Part shown: positions 16,291 to 22,089 of the stretch, piece after piece
How positions within the stretch are numbered: the stretch's first letter is position 1
Layout of the letters: every line of letters begins with the position of its first letter
Origin: Sphingobacterium tenebrionis
Lineage (GTDB): Bacteria > Bacteroidota > Bacteroidia > Sphingobacteriales > Sphingobacteriaceae
Assembly: GCF_037126265.1 (NCBI RefSeq)
Contig: NZ_JAYLLN010000049.1
Coordinates: 1 to 22,089 of the forward strand
Length of the DNA: 22,089 nucleotides
Direction: 5' to 3'
The notes under the pieces: generated by a model
Seen by the model: the letters and a program-made list of their open reading frames with translations, nothing else
Database searches by the model: none
What the model was told of the DNA's origin: nothing
Program-made: the position numbers and the translations under genes

Positions 16291-16908
16291 TTGAAGAAAA
16301 CATTTTATTTTATCCGTCATGGACAAACGGACCTTAACCTAAAAGGCATTGTGCAGGGGAGAGGGGTGAATAGTCCACTGAATGATAATGGAATAAAACA
16401 AGCACAGGCTTTTTACGAAGCTTATAAACATGTGCCCTTTGATAAAATTTACGTTTCTACCTTACTGCGGACCCATCAGACCGTAGAGCCATTTTTAGCA
16501 CATGGCATTCCATCGGAAGAACTTGTTGGATTGGATGAGATCAGTTGGGGAATTTATGAAGGGCAGGAGCAGACTCCAGAGATCATGACCGGTTTTGAAA
16601 AGGTGGTGAACTCTTGGCGGAATAATGATCTTGATTTAGCAATTGACCAAGGAGAATCCCCAAACACTTTGGTAGAAAGACAAAGGGAAGCTGTAGAATA
16701 CATGTTGGCTCAAGAAGATGAAGAAAACGTCTTGGTTTGTATGCATGGAAGAGCCCTGCGGATTATGCTATGCCATTTGACGGAAGTTCCAGTATGCCAG
16801 ATGGATGATTTTCCTCATACCAATACCGCACTATACATTTTAGAATATCATAATAATCAATTCAACATTATTGATTATTACAATACATCCCATTTATCAG
16901 CATTATAA
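16291..16908 (+). CDS. Histidine phosphatase (phosphoglycerate mutase-like) between the mqn genes
   Basis: 205-residue histidine phosphatase. The catalytic motif is FIRHGQTD, with Arg9-His10 at the very N-terminus; Arg60 (in STLLRTHQT), Glu83 (DEISWGIYEG) and the second histidine His152 (in CMHGRALRI) complete the active site. The only start that keeps the RHG strand is TTG 16291, five nt after AAAGGA, so TTG is the likely initiation codon. It lies 11 nt after mqnE, and mqnA starts 1 nt after its stop, so it is surely co-expressed with both. No phosphatase step is known in the futalosine pathway, so the substrate is unknown: an alpha-ribazole-phosphatase or PhoE-like activity is conceivable but not shown. 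Confidence 0.9.
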   Translation: MKKTFYFIRHGQTDLNLKGIVQGRGVNSPLNDNGIKQAQAFYEAYKHVPFDKIYVSTLLRTHQTVEPFLAHGIPSEELVGLDEISWGIYEGQEQTPEIMTGFEKVVNSWRNNDLDLAIDQGESPNTLVERQREAVEYMLAQEDEENVLVCMHGRALRIMLCHLTEVPVCQMDDFPHTNTALYILEYHNNQFNIIDYYNTSHLSAL

Positions 16909-16909
16909 G

Positions 16910-17629
16910 ATGGAGAAAATTAAAGTTTCTGCAGTTTCTTATACCAATACACTGCCTTTTTTGCAGGGAATTAAGGACTCAGAAGTGATCGAAGAAATTG
17001 ATCTGATGTTGGATTATCCTAGCGAATGTGCTAGAAAAGTGTTAGAAAATGAAGCAGATATGGGAATCATTCCCATAGCGGCAATCAGCAAAATGGACAC
17101 CTATTACCTGGTTGGAGATTATTGCATCGGCAGCAAGGATTATGTGGATTCTGTTTTTATATTTTCAAATAAGCCCATAGAAGAGGTTGATACCTTACTA
17201 TTGGATAAGCAATCTCGTACATCCAATGGTTTGGCTCAGATTCTTTTGAAGCGTTATTGGAAAAGGGACGTAGAAATCGTTTCGGAAGGCGAGGCTGATG
17301 CCTTTGTTTTAATTGGCGACCGAACTTTTGGAAAAAAATCCACTGTTCCTTATGTGTATGATCTGGGGCACTTTTGGAAGGAACTAACTGGTCTTCCTTT
17401 TGCTTTTGCAGCGTGGGTTGCGAATAAGAAGCTTCCGGATGAGTTCTTGAGGAAGTTCAATGAAGCTTTAAAAGATGGGGTTTCGAGACCTTCAGATGTG
17501 ATTCCAGGATTGCCTGAAATACCTGGTTTTGATTACGAATATTACCTGAACGAGAGTCTAGATTATCATTTGACAGAGGAAAAAAGAAAGGCAATAGATT
17601 TGTACTTGAAATGGTATAAGGAGTTATAG
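16910..17629 (+). CDS. mqnA: Chorismate dehydratase
   Basis: 239-residue MqnA of the futalosine pathway, dehydrating chorismate to 3-[(1-carboxyvinyl)oxy]benzoate, the substrate of MqnE. It has the periplasmic-binding-protein-like two-lobed fold of the MqnA/MqnD family. Visible motifs are VSAVSYTNTLPFL (6-18), the SECARKVLENEADMGIIPIAAI stretch (about 43-64), DKQSRTSNGLAQILL (about 99-113) and GLPFAFAAWVAN (about 164-175). ATG 16910 begins one base after the phosphatase stop; an upstream in-frame ATT at 16871 would overlap that gene and is not credible. The first step (MqnA) and second step (MqnE) are thus in one operon, while later genes (mqnB/C/D) must lie elsewhere if the pathway is complete. 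Confidence 0.9.
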   Translation: MEKIKVSAVSYTNTLPFLQGIKDSEVIEEIDLMLDYPSECARKVLENEADMGIIPIAAISKMDTYYLVGDYCIGSKDYVDSVFIFSNKPIEEVDTLLLDKQSRTSNGLAQILLKRYWKRDVEIVSEGEADAFVLIGDRTFGKKSTVPYVYDLGHFWKELTGLPFAFAAWVANKKLPDEFLRKFNEALKDGVSRPSDVIPGLPEIPGFDYEYYLNESLDYHLTEEKRKAIDLYLKWYKEL

Positions 17630-17704
17630 TAGCATCGTCGGAGGATCTATTTGTTTACCGCTTTTAGATTTATTCTTTTCAAATTTATACTTCCATACGG
17701 ACTT

Positions 17705-17776
17705 ACAGATCCTTCGACTAAGCTCAGGATGACAATCCCTGTGCTCAAAATGTTAAAGCCTATGCTAAGGATGACA
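17705..17776. repeat. Decayed intergenic palindromic repeat, related to the one at 21933-22006
   Basis: The 30-mer at 17705-17734 (beginning ACAGATCCTTCGACTAAGCT, ending CAGGATGACA) matches the right arm at 21977-22006 and, in reverse complement, the left arm at 21933-21962. A degenerate copy of its last 19 bases lies at 17758-17776 (16 of 19 identical). It occupies the gap between the convergent genes mqnA and the DUF423 gene, a typical place for REP-like elements; no separate terminator is visible in the 151-base gap. Confidence 0.7.
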
Positions 17777-17780
17777 GTCT

Positions 17781-18155
17781 CTACAAAAAGGATATTAAAA
17801 TCACTACCCAGCCTACGATCATCAGTAATCCACCAAGAGGGGTCACCGGACCTAAAAACCTCAAATTAGCTTTCCATTTATCCTTAAAACTCAATAAATA
17901 AATACTTCCTGAGAATAAGATGCATCCGAACAACAGACCATACACCGCCCAATTTTCATAACTTTCTTCAAATTTGAAATTATAGCCTACTATAAGTAAG
18001 GTTAAAGCAGCATACATCTGATACCTTACCCCAACCTCAAACGAACTTAACCTTTCCTCCGAAAGTACTTTTTTCAAGGCATGAGCACCAAATGCTCCCA
18101 AAACAATAGAGAGAATGCCTAAAAGGGCTCCCGATATTAATGCTAATTCTTTCAC
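17781..18155 (-). CDS. DUF423 small integral membrane protein (YgdD/YwdK-like)
   Basis: 124-residue inner-membrane protein with four predicted helices at about 4-24, 47-59, 70-90 and 104-124. The family signature GAFGAHAL (20-27) follows helix 1, VGVRYQMYAALTLL (42-55) and GPVTPLGGLLMIVGW (102-116) are also typical of DUF423. Its function is not known in any organism as far as I can recall. It starts 3 nt after the rhodanese-thioredoxin gene and is the last gene of the minus-strand group. The stop lies 5 nt from the decayed repeat. Confidence 0.88.
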   Translation of the reverse strand: MKELALISGALLGILSIVLGAFGAHALKKVLSEERLSSFEVGVRYQMYAALTLLIVGYNFKFEESYENWAVYGLLFGCILFSGSIYLLSFKDKWKANLRFLGPVTPLGGLLMIVGWVVILISFL

Positions 18156-18158
18156 TTA

Positions 18159-18887
18159 TTAAGATTTTTTATTGGCTGCTTTATTGATTTGTTTCATTAG
18201 TTCCGCTTCAGAAATAATTCCTGTATGGCTCCAAACTTCCTTGCCATTCTTATAAAGGCTTAATTTCGGAATCTCGGAAATCTTTTTCTGTTTTAGTAGA
18301 TTTTTGTTTTCATCAGCATCCAAACGGACAACTTTTACCTTTTTTGCCTCCCGATTTTGGATTTTAAGGATGGTAGGCTTCAATTCCTGGCATGGGCCGC
18401 ACCAAACTGCTGAATAATTAACCAAAACTACGTCTTGGGAATTAACCAAATGGTTAAACTGCTCTTCCGTCAACCCTTTCCCCGATTTAGAATCCTTAGT
18501 ACTTCCATCTTTATTCTCTTTGATCTCCGCCTTATTGGAACTTCTCCAATCCATCATGCCACCACTGTAATCATAAACCTGGAAGCCATTATCTGCTAGA
18601 TAAGCAGATGCTTGCTTGCTTCTTCCTCCACCTAGGCAATACACATAAACCGGTTTGGATTTGTCCAATTTTGAAACTGCTTTCTTGAATTCTTCTTTGT
18701 TGTTCCAATCCAGGTTTTTGGCGTTTTGGATATGACCATCCTGAAACTCTTTGCTGGTTCTAACATCCAATAATTGGATGTTTTTCTTATCCTTTACCTT
18801 CTCAATTTCTGCCGAGCCTATCTTGGTCTGCGCTTGCAACTGAAAAGTCGCAAAAATTAACCCCAGCATCACACATAACTTTCTCAT
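18159..18887 (-). CDS. Secreted rhodanese-thioredoxin fusion protein
   Basis: 242-residue exported protein with two redox or sulfur domains. Residues 1-19 are a signal peptide (MRKLCVMLGLIFATFQLQA) with probable cleavage before Gln20. A rhodanese domain (about 22-118) has active-site Cys84 in YCLGGGRSKQAS and the LLDVRTSKEF entry strand. A lysine/serine-rich linker (about 119-137) leads to a thioredoxin domain (about 138-238) with active site WCGPC (162-166) and cis-Pro207. It should act in the periplasm, perhaps moving sulfane sulfur or reducing the rhodanese persulfide through the thioredoxin, which is inference from the fusion. The upstream PhnA-domain gene ends 22 nt before and the DUF423 gene begins 3 nt after. 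Confidence 0.9.
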   Translation of the reverse strand: MRKLCVMLGLIFATFQLQAQTKIGSAEIEKVKDKKNIQLLDVRTSKEFQDGHIQNAKNLDWNNKEEFKKAVSKLDKSKPVYVYCLGGGRSKQASAYLADNGFQVYDYSGGMMDWRSSNKAEIKENKDGSTKDSKSGKGLTEEQFNHLVNSQDVVLVNYSAVWCGPCQELKPTILKIQNREAKKVKVVRLDADENKNLLKQKKISEIPKLSLYKNGKEVWSHTGIISEAELMKQINKAANKKS

Positions 18888-18909
18888 TTCGCTGATTTTT
18901 AAGCGGAAA

Positions 18910-19485
18910 TTATCCTTTCCGCAAATACTTTGTTAATATAACGATGGTTTGCCCTTCAACCTTGCCTTCAATCTGCTCAGTATTGTCATGAACAAGTCGA
19001 ATATTTTTTACCACAGTTCCTAATTTGGCAGATATACTGGAGCCCTTAACATCCAAAGTTTTGATCAATACCACGGTATCACCTTCAAATAGCCTAGTTC
19101 CGTTTGAGTCTTGATGAAATTCAACGGTAGCATCCGCTTCATGATCACCTGTTTTTTTAGCCCAAGCCAATGCTTCATCATCCAGATAAAGGATATCTAA
19201 ATAATCAGATGCCCAAGCCTCATTGCGTAATCTGCTCAACATTCGCCAAGCCACGATTTGTACGGGAAGATTTGGAGACCACATACTTTCGCCCAATACT
19301 TTCCAATGATCGGGTTGAATTTGTTCTGTTTTTTCAATCTGCGCCTTGCAAACAGAACAGCATAAAATGCTGTTATCTAAATTAGGAGTAGAAGTAGGGG
19401 GAACTTCATAGATTTCTAGGTTTTCTGTTGAACCACATAGTTCACATGTATTTTCACTTCTGCTTTTTAATTCGTCTATTAACAT
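18910..19485 (-). CDS. PhnA-domain protein with N-terminal zinc ribbon (YjdM-like)
   Basis: 191-residue soluble protein. The N-terminus holds a zinc-ribbon-like set of cysteines: Cys14-x2-Cys17 (CELC) and Cys43-x2-Cys46 (CSVC), with a further Cys42. The C-terminal third (about 126-191), DSNGTRLFEGDTVVLIKTLDVKG to the end, is the PhnA/YjdM domain. The family was named from the E. coli phn region but is not the true phosphonoacetate hydrolase, and its role is unproven. It is longer than E. coli YjdM (about 110 residues), with a middle segment rich in Trp. It is the first gene of the minus-strand group, with a candidate -7 element 25 nt upstream. Confidence 0.85.
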   Translation of the reverse strand: MLIDELKSRSENTCELCGSTENLEIYEVPPTSTPNLDNSILCCSVCKAQIEKTEQIQPDHWKVLGESMWSPNLPVQIVAWRMLSRLRNEAWASDYLDILYLDDEALAWAKKTGDHEADATVEFHQDSNGTRLFEGDTVVLIKTLDVKGSSISAKLGTVVKNIRLVHDNTEQIEGKVEGQTIVILTKYLRKG

Positions 19486-19510
19486 AAAAAAATAGGATAT
19501 TTAATTATCC

Positions 19511-19518
19511 CAAAGATA
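19511..19518 (-). promoter_or_regulatory. Candidate -7 element (TATCTTTG) of the PhnA-domain gene
   Basis: On the minus strand TATCTTTG matches TAnnTTTG and ends 25 nt before the ATG (19485). No matching -33 TTG is evident. The 142-base divergent gap also contains the 9-mer GAATCATTA twice (19541-19549, 19595-19603), of unclear meaning. Confidence 0.35.
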
Positions 19519-19627
19519 AGCAAATTAAACGAGCCTTTTGGAATCATTAAAAATGAAGGATTCTAAACTTGTGGCAAAGAATTTGTGTATGGAAGAATCA
19601 TTATAACTTAAAAAAAGAAATATACTT

Positions 19628-20491
19628 ATGAAATGGCAAGGCGGCCGCCGCAGCGGTAATGTTGAAGATCGTAGAGGAATGTCCGGAGGACAAAAACTTA
19701 CTTTAGGGGGAATTGGTGGAGTTATTGTTCTGATTATCGGTTTTCTGATGGGAGGAGATCCTTCTGAGATCTTAAATCAGGTCCAAAATCAAGCTAGTCC
19801 GGCAACACAACAAGGTCCGGTAGAATCCACTCCGGAAGAAGACCGGTTAATAGAATTTTCAGATGTGGTATTGGCGAGTACAGAAGATGTTTGGGGTAGA
19901 TTATTCCAAGAGAATGGAAAATCCTATCCAATAGCAAAAATGGCCATCTATCGCGAAGGGACAGAAACAGGAGGTTGTGGATTTGGACAAAAGGCTTTCG
20001 GACCTTTTTACTGTCCTGGAGACCAAACAATCTATCTCGATTTGAGTTTCAACAGGGAATTATCCAATCGCTTTGGTGCTAAAGGCGAATTTGCCCTTGC
20101 TTATGTGATTGCGCATGAGATCGGTCACCATATCCAAAATGTTTTTGGAGTTTTGAATAAAACCAATGCGATGCGTGCGCAGATGAGCGAACGTGAGTAC
20201 AATAAAATATCGGTGATGACAGAGCTTCAAGCAGATTTTTATGCAGGTGTATGGGCGCATTATGCAACTCAATTGAGTGATGTGAAATTAACTGCAGATG
20301 ATATCATGGAAGGGATGCGTGCAGCCGCTGCAGTTGGGGATGACCATATCCAAGAGCAAAGTACTGGACGTTCAAATCCGGAATCTTTTACCCACGGAAC
20401 ATCAGAGCAACGTGCATATTGGTTCAAAAAGGGATATGAATCTGGTGACTTAAATGCGGGTAATACCTTTAATGATCCAAGTTTACAGTAA
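19628..20491 (+). CDS. Neutral zinc metallopeptidase (YpfJ-like)
   Basis: 287-residue membrane-anchored metallopeptidase of the PF04228-type family. The start MKWQGGRRSGNVEDRRG is the conserved N-terminus of the family, fixing ATG 19628. A single transmembrane helix (about 27-42) anchors it, probably with the peptidase domain outside the cytoplasm. The zinc site is HEIGHH (163-168; His163 and His167 ligands, Glu164 catalytic), with Glu199 in MTELQADFYAGVW as the likely third ligand. Cys117 and Cys129 (CGFGQKAFGPFYC) may form a disulfide. The substrate is unknown. It stands alone, divergent from the PhnA-domain gene and convergent with the LuxE-like gene. Confidence 0.9.
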   Translation: MKWQGGRRSGNVEDRRGMSGGQKLTLGGIGGVIVLIIGFLMGGDPSEILNQVQNQASPATQQGPVESTPEEDRLIEFSDVVLASTEDVWGRLFQENGKSYPIAKMAIYREGTETGGCGFGQKAFGPFYCPGDQTIYLDLSFNRELSNRFGAKGEFALAYVIAHEIGHHIQNVFGVLNKTNAMRAQMSEREYNKISVMTELQADFYAGVWAHYATQLSDVKLTADDIMEGMRAAAAVGDDHIQEQSTGRSNPESFTHGTSEQRAYWFKKGYESGDLNAGNTFNDPSLQ

Positions 20492-20557
20492 TCCAATTAG
20501 GCAGATTAGACACATCGGCTAATAAGAATAAAGCTGGTTGGTCACAGAGCAAAAATA

Positions 20558-21538
20558 TTATTGAACTAAAAGATTACATCCACGGATATCGGAATTGTCA
20601 AAACGACCTAAAATTTCGAAGGAACCATCGGGATGATATTTACCCAGATCCTGGGTAGCAATAAAAGAACAGGAGTGATAATTGGCAAGATCAATGACAT
20701 TTATCGCTCCTGTTTTTTTATCGTCTATTAAAGTCAATGGATCGTTCGTGTCCCTAATTAATATCTTCATCCAGGCGGGCGTTCTAAATAGACCATCCCC
20801 TTTGGAATAACCCTGCGATAATAATTCGGTCATTCCATACTCCGAATGTATTTTTGAAACCCCAAATCCTGTGGATAAGATAGCATGGAGTTCTTCTCTA
20901 ATCATTTCTTTTCGTTTCCCTTTCATTCCGCCGGTTTCCATGACGATCAATTCTGGAAAATCAACCTTAAATTCCTCCACAAAATCCAATAAGGCATAGG
21001 TCACACCAAAAAGAATTGTTTTGGTACCTTGCTGTTTTAATGCTTCTAAGGTGCTCTTTAAGTCCTGATGGTTGTATAAAAAATAGCCACTTTCATCTTG
21101 ATGTGAGTTCTTGATCAAATCATCAACCATATAGATCAAGGAGGATCCTGATCTTTCCAGGTAATTTGGCAAGAGAGCCAGAACAACTATATCGCCAATA
21201 CCTCCATAAAATTCCTCAAAAGCCAACTTAAAACTTCTCTCATACCAACGTAAATCTGCAACAAAATGTTGGCTTGTGACCATTCCGGTAGTTCCTGAGC
21301 TGCTAAAAATTATTTCAGCCTCTTTGTCCTCTTCCAAGACTTCACGGGTCTTGAAAAACTGTATGGGCATAAAAGGAATCTGTCGATAATTTTCGATGGA
21401 TCCTACATCTTTACCTAGAATTTGGAGAAATTTTTTGTAGATAGGGTTATGGTTCGCTTGATGCTTAAAAACAGAGAGTGCAGCACTATTGAACTCTTCC
21501 TCGGTTTTAATATTAAATATTTGATCAGCGATTTCCAT
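20558..21538 (-). CDS. LuxE-like acyl-protein synthetase / adenylating enzyme
   Basis: 326-residue member of the LuxE acyl-protein synthetase family within the ANL adenylating superfamily. Motifs in order: phosphate loop SSSGTTG (79-85), METGGMKG (200-207), HSEYGMTEL (231-239), TQDLG (295-299) and LGRFDNSDIRG (310-320), corresponding to the usual adenylation core motifs. Cys321 lies six residues from the C-terminus, reminiscent of the acylated cysteine near the C-terminus of LuxE. It likely activates a carboxylic acid as acyl-AMP and passes it to itself or a carrier. There is no luxC/luxD, acyl carrier or polysaccharide gene nearby, so the physiological substrate is unknown. The gene is monocistronic, with a candidate -7 element just upstream, and converges on the metallopeptidase gene across a 66-bp gap without an obvious terminator. 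Confidence 0.85.
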   Translation of the reverse strand: MEIADQIFNIKTEEEFNSAALSVFKHQANHNPIYKKFLQILGKDVGSIENYRQIPFMPIQFFKTREVLEEDKEAEIIFSSSGTTGMVTSQHFVADLRWYERSFKLAFEEFYGGIGDIVVLALLPNYLERSGSSLIYMVDDLIKNSHQDESGYFLYNHQDLKSTLEALKQQGTKTILFGVTYALLDFVEEFKVDFPELIVMETGGMKGKRKEMIREELHAILSTGFGVSKIHSEYGMTELLSQGYSKGDGLFRTPAWMKILIRDTNDPLTLIDDKKTGAINVIDLANYHSCSFIATQDLGKYHPDGSFEILGRFDNSDIRGCNLLVQ

Positions 21539-21543
21539 ATCGG

Positions 21544-21551
21544 CAAATATA
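21544..21551 (-). promoter_or_regulatory. Candidate -7 element (TATATTTG) of the LuxE-like gene
   Basis: On the minus strand TATATTTG matches the TAnnTTTG element and ends 5 nt before the ATG (21536-21538). It lies in the tail of the decayed sigma-factor remnant, so the promoter may have formed from, or survived within, that debris. Confidence 0.4.
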
Positions 21552-21565
21552 CGGAATGTTGGAGG

Positions 21566-21717
21566 TTAAAAACAGGTCAGAACAATATAAGCCGATTGAT
21601 TTTTCTTGCGGATAAAAGCTAATGCCTGGGTGATGTAATTCTCTACTGTCCTTTTAGAGATATTCAATTCCGACTCATCACAAAAACCTTTCGACATTGC
21701 TTTGGAAACTGTTGAAC
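21566..21717 (-). pseudogene. Remnant of a FecI-type ECF sigma factor (region 4) with internal deletion
   Basis: On the minus strand 21717-21670 reads VQQFPKQCRKVFVMSR, the usual start of sigma-70 region 4.2 in FecI-like ECF factors. It then breaks, and from 21670 down to the stop at 21566-21568 another frame reads ELNISKRTVENYITQALAFIRKK followed by a short tail ending LTCF. In intact relatives about ten residues (of the form DEGxSNKEIA) join the two parts. The sequence therefore looks like region 4 with a frame-changing internal deletion and no regions 2 or upstream region 4. It cannot encode a working sigma factor. Confidence 0.7.
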
Positions 21718-21809
21718 AGGCGGATGGAAAGATGCAGAGAGCTAAGGAACTAAAGAGATTAGTTGGGTATGTGGATGCTGAAAGATTTATTAAGGAGCTA
21801 TCTTTTTAA
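21702..21809 (+). other. Short coding-like fragment, unidentified
   Basis: An open plus-strand stretch reads LETVEQADGKMQRAKELKRL followed by VGYVDAERFIKELSF and a TAA at 21807. Composition and codon use look protein-like and helical. It could be the C-terminal end of a lost gene joined to the sigma-factor remnant, or a 25-residue peptide from ATG 21732. The first bases overlap the sigma remnant on the other strand, placing a junction near 21702-21717. I do not recognise a family. Confidence 0.35.
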
Positions 21810-21842
21810 AGAATTTGAAATTTTTAAATCATTCAGTGGTTG

Positions 21843-21908
21843 ATTTTACGTCATTGAGAGCGTGATTTTACGTCATTGCGAGGAAATTTTTACGTCATTG
21901 CGAGGAGG
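21843..21908. repeat. Three-copy 22-bp tandem repeat (ACGTCATTG unit)
   Basis: The core ACGTCATTG occurs at 21848-21856, 21870-21878 and 21892-21900, exactly 22 bp apart, each preceded by TTTT and followed by GAG or CGAGG. The third copy continues CGAGGAGGTACGACGAAGC into AATCT, a segment I recall as a dispersed intergenic repeat in several bacterial genomes. It is not CRISPR: there are no unique spacers, and copies 1-2 differ only by small changes. Confidence 0.75.
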
Positions 21909-21932
21909 TACGACGAAGCAATCTTTCGACTT

Positions 21933-22006
21933 TGTCATCCTGAGGGGAGTCGAAGCATCTGTTCGTTAGTACCCGTACAGATCCTTCGACTACGCTACCA
22001 ATGACA
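21933..22006. repeat. Large imperfect inverted repeat (REP/BIME-like)
   Basis: Arms 21933-21962 and 21977-22006 are reverse complements at 23 of 30 positions, with perfect outer (TGTCAT/ATGACA) and inner (ATCTGT/ACAGAT) blocks and the shared AGTCGAAG/CTTCGACT core, around a 14-nt loop. The right arm is close to the copy at 17705-17734, which shows a dispersed family. Such elements are typical of extragenic space; no transposase is present, so any mobilising enzyme would act in trans. Confidence 0.75.
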
Positions 22007-22089
22007 TGTTGTATAACCTATTGTTAATCAGGTCAATGTATCTTATCTAATTTCATATCGAACTCCAGTGCCAACCTGTTTAGGTACTT
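22007..22089. other. Unassigned right edge of the window
   Basis: After the inverted repeat, two minus-strand frames are open to the window edge: one ends LEFDMKLDKIH before a TGA, the other ends VGTGVRYEIR before a TAA. Either could be the last codons of a minus-strand gene to the right, but about 60 bases are too few to choose or to name a product. Confidence 0.25.

Noticed and set aside
17651..17869. 72-codon plus-strand frame after mqnA
   Set aside because: It runs through the dispersed repeat and into the antisense of the DUF423 gene; repeat-derived with no protein-like features.
21843..21908. Possible CRISPR array
   Set aside because: The repeat period is only 22 bp, the intervening bases are similar rather than unique spacers, and no cas genes are present.

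Overview
This window looks like a chromosomal segment from a member of the Bacteroidota, most likely the Sphingobacteriaceae (Sphingobacterium or a close relative). The reasons are the AT-rich intergenic DNA, the scarcity of Shine-Dalgarno sequences, TAnnTTTG-type -7 promoter elements just upstream of several genes, and gene families common in that group (a HME-RND efflux operon with its own two-component system, futalosine-pathway menaquinone genes, DUF962-like and LURP-one-like proteins, FecI-type sigma factors). The assignment is inferred from protein character and was not confirmed by a database search.

Layout. 1-216: non-coding, with a terminator-like hairpin. 217-7757: a tightly packed plus-strand operon of an OmpR-type response regulator, a histidine kinase, a TolC-family outer-membrane channel, a lipoprotein adaptor and a 1031-residue HME-type RND pump, together an apparent self-regulated metal-efflux system. 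7774-8945: two plus-strand accessory genes, a DUF962/Mpo1-like membrane protein that lacks the usual histidines and a LURP-one/scramblase-like protein whose start codon lies in the loop of an 11-bp inverted repeat. A strong bidirectional terminator (8969-9000) separates these from a minus-strand operon (8999-11513) of class I aminotransferase, prephenate dehydrogenase (tyrosine branch) and a GNAT acetyltransferase. A 505-bp AT-rich gap holding two perfect inverted repeats leads to a LacI-type regulator broken by a one-base frameshift (12019-13073).

13195-17629: a plus-strand block with an MsbA-like ABC exporter, then mqnE, a histidine phosphatase and mqnA. MqnE and MqnA act in the futalosine route to menaquinone, and the phosphatase lies between them with almost no spacing. 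A decayed palindromic repeat follows, between convergent genes. 17781-19485: a minus-strand group of a PhnA-domain protein, a secreted rhodanese-thioredoxin fusion and a DUF423 membrane protein. 19628-20491: a YpfJ-type zinc metallopeptidase. 20558-21538 (minus): a stand-alone LuxE-like acyl-adenylating enzyme.

The last 550 bases are a small graveyard: the remnant of a FecI-type ECF sigma factor with an internal deletion, a coding-like fragment on the other strand, a 22-bp tandem repeat, and a 74-bp inverted repeat related to the one at 17705. I do not see a clearly novel defence, CRISPR, phage or secretion system. The most unusual signals are the frameshifted regulator, the start-codon hairpin, the His-less DUF962-like protein, and the repeat and pseudogene cluster at the right edge.
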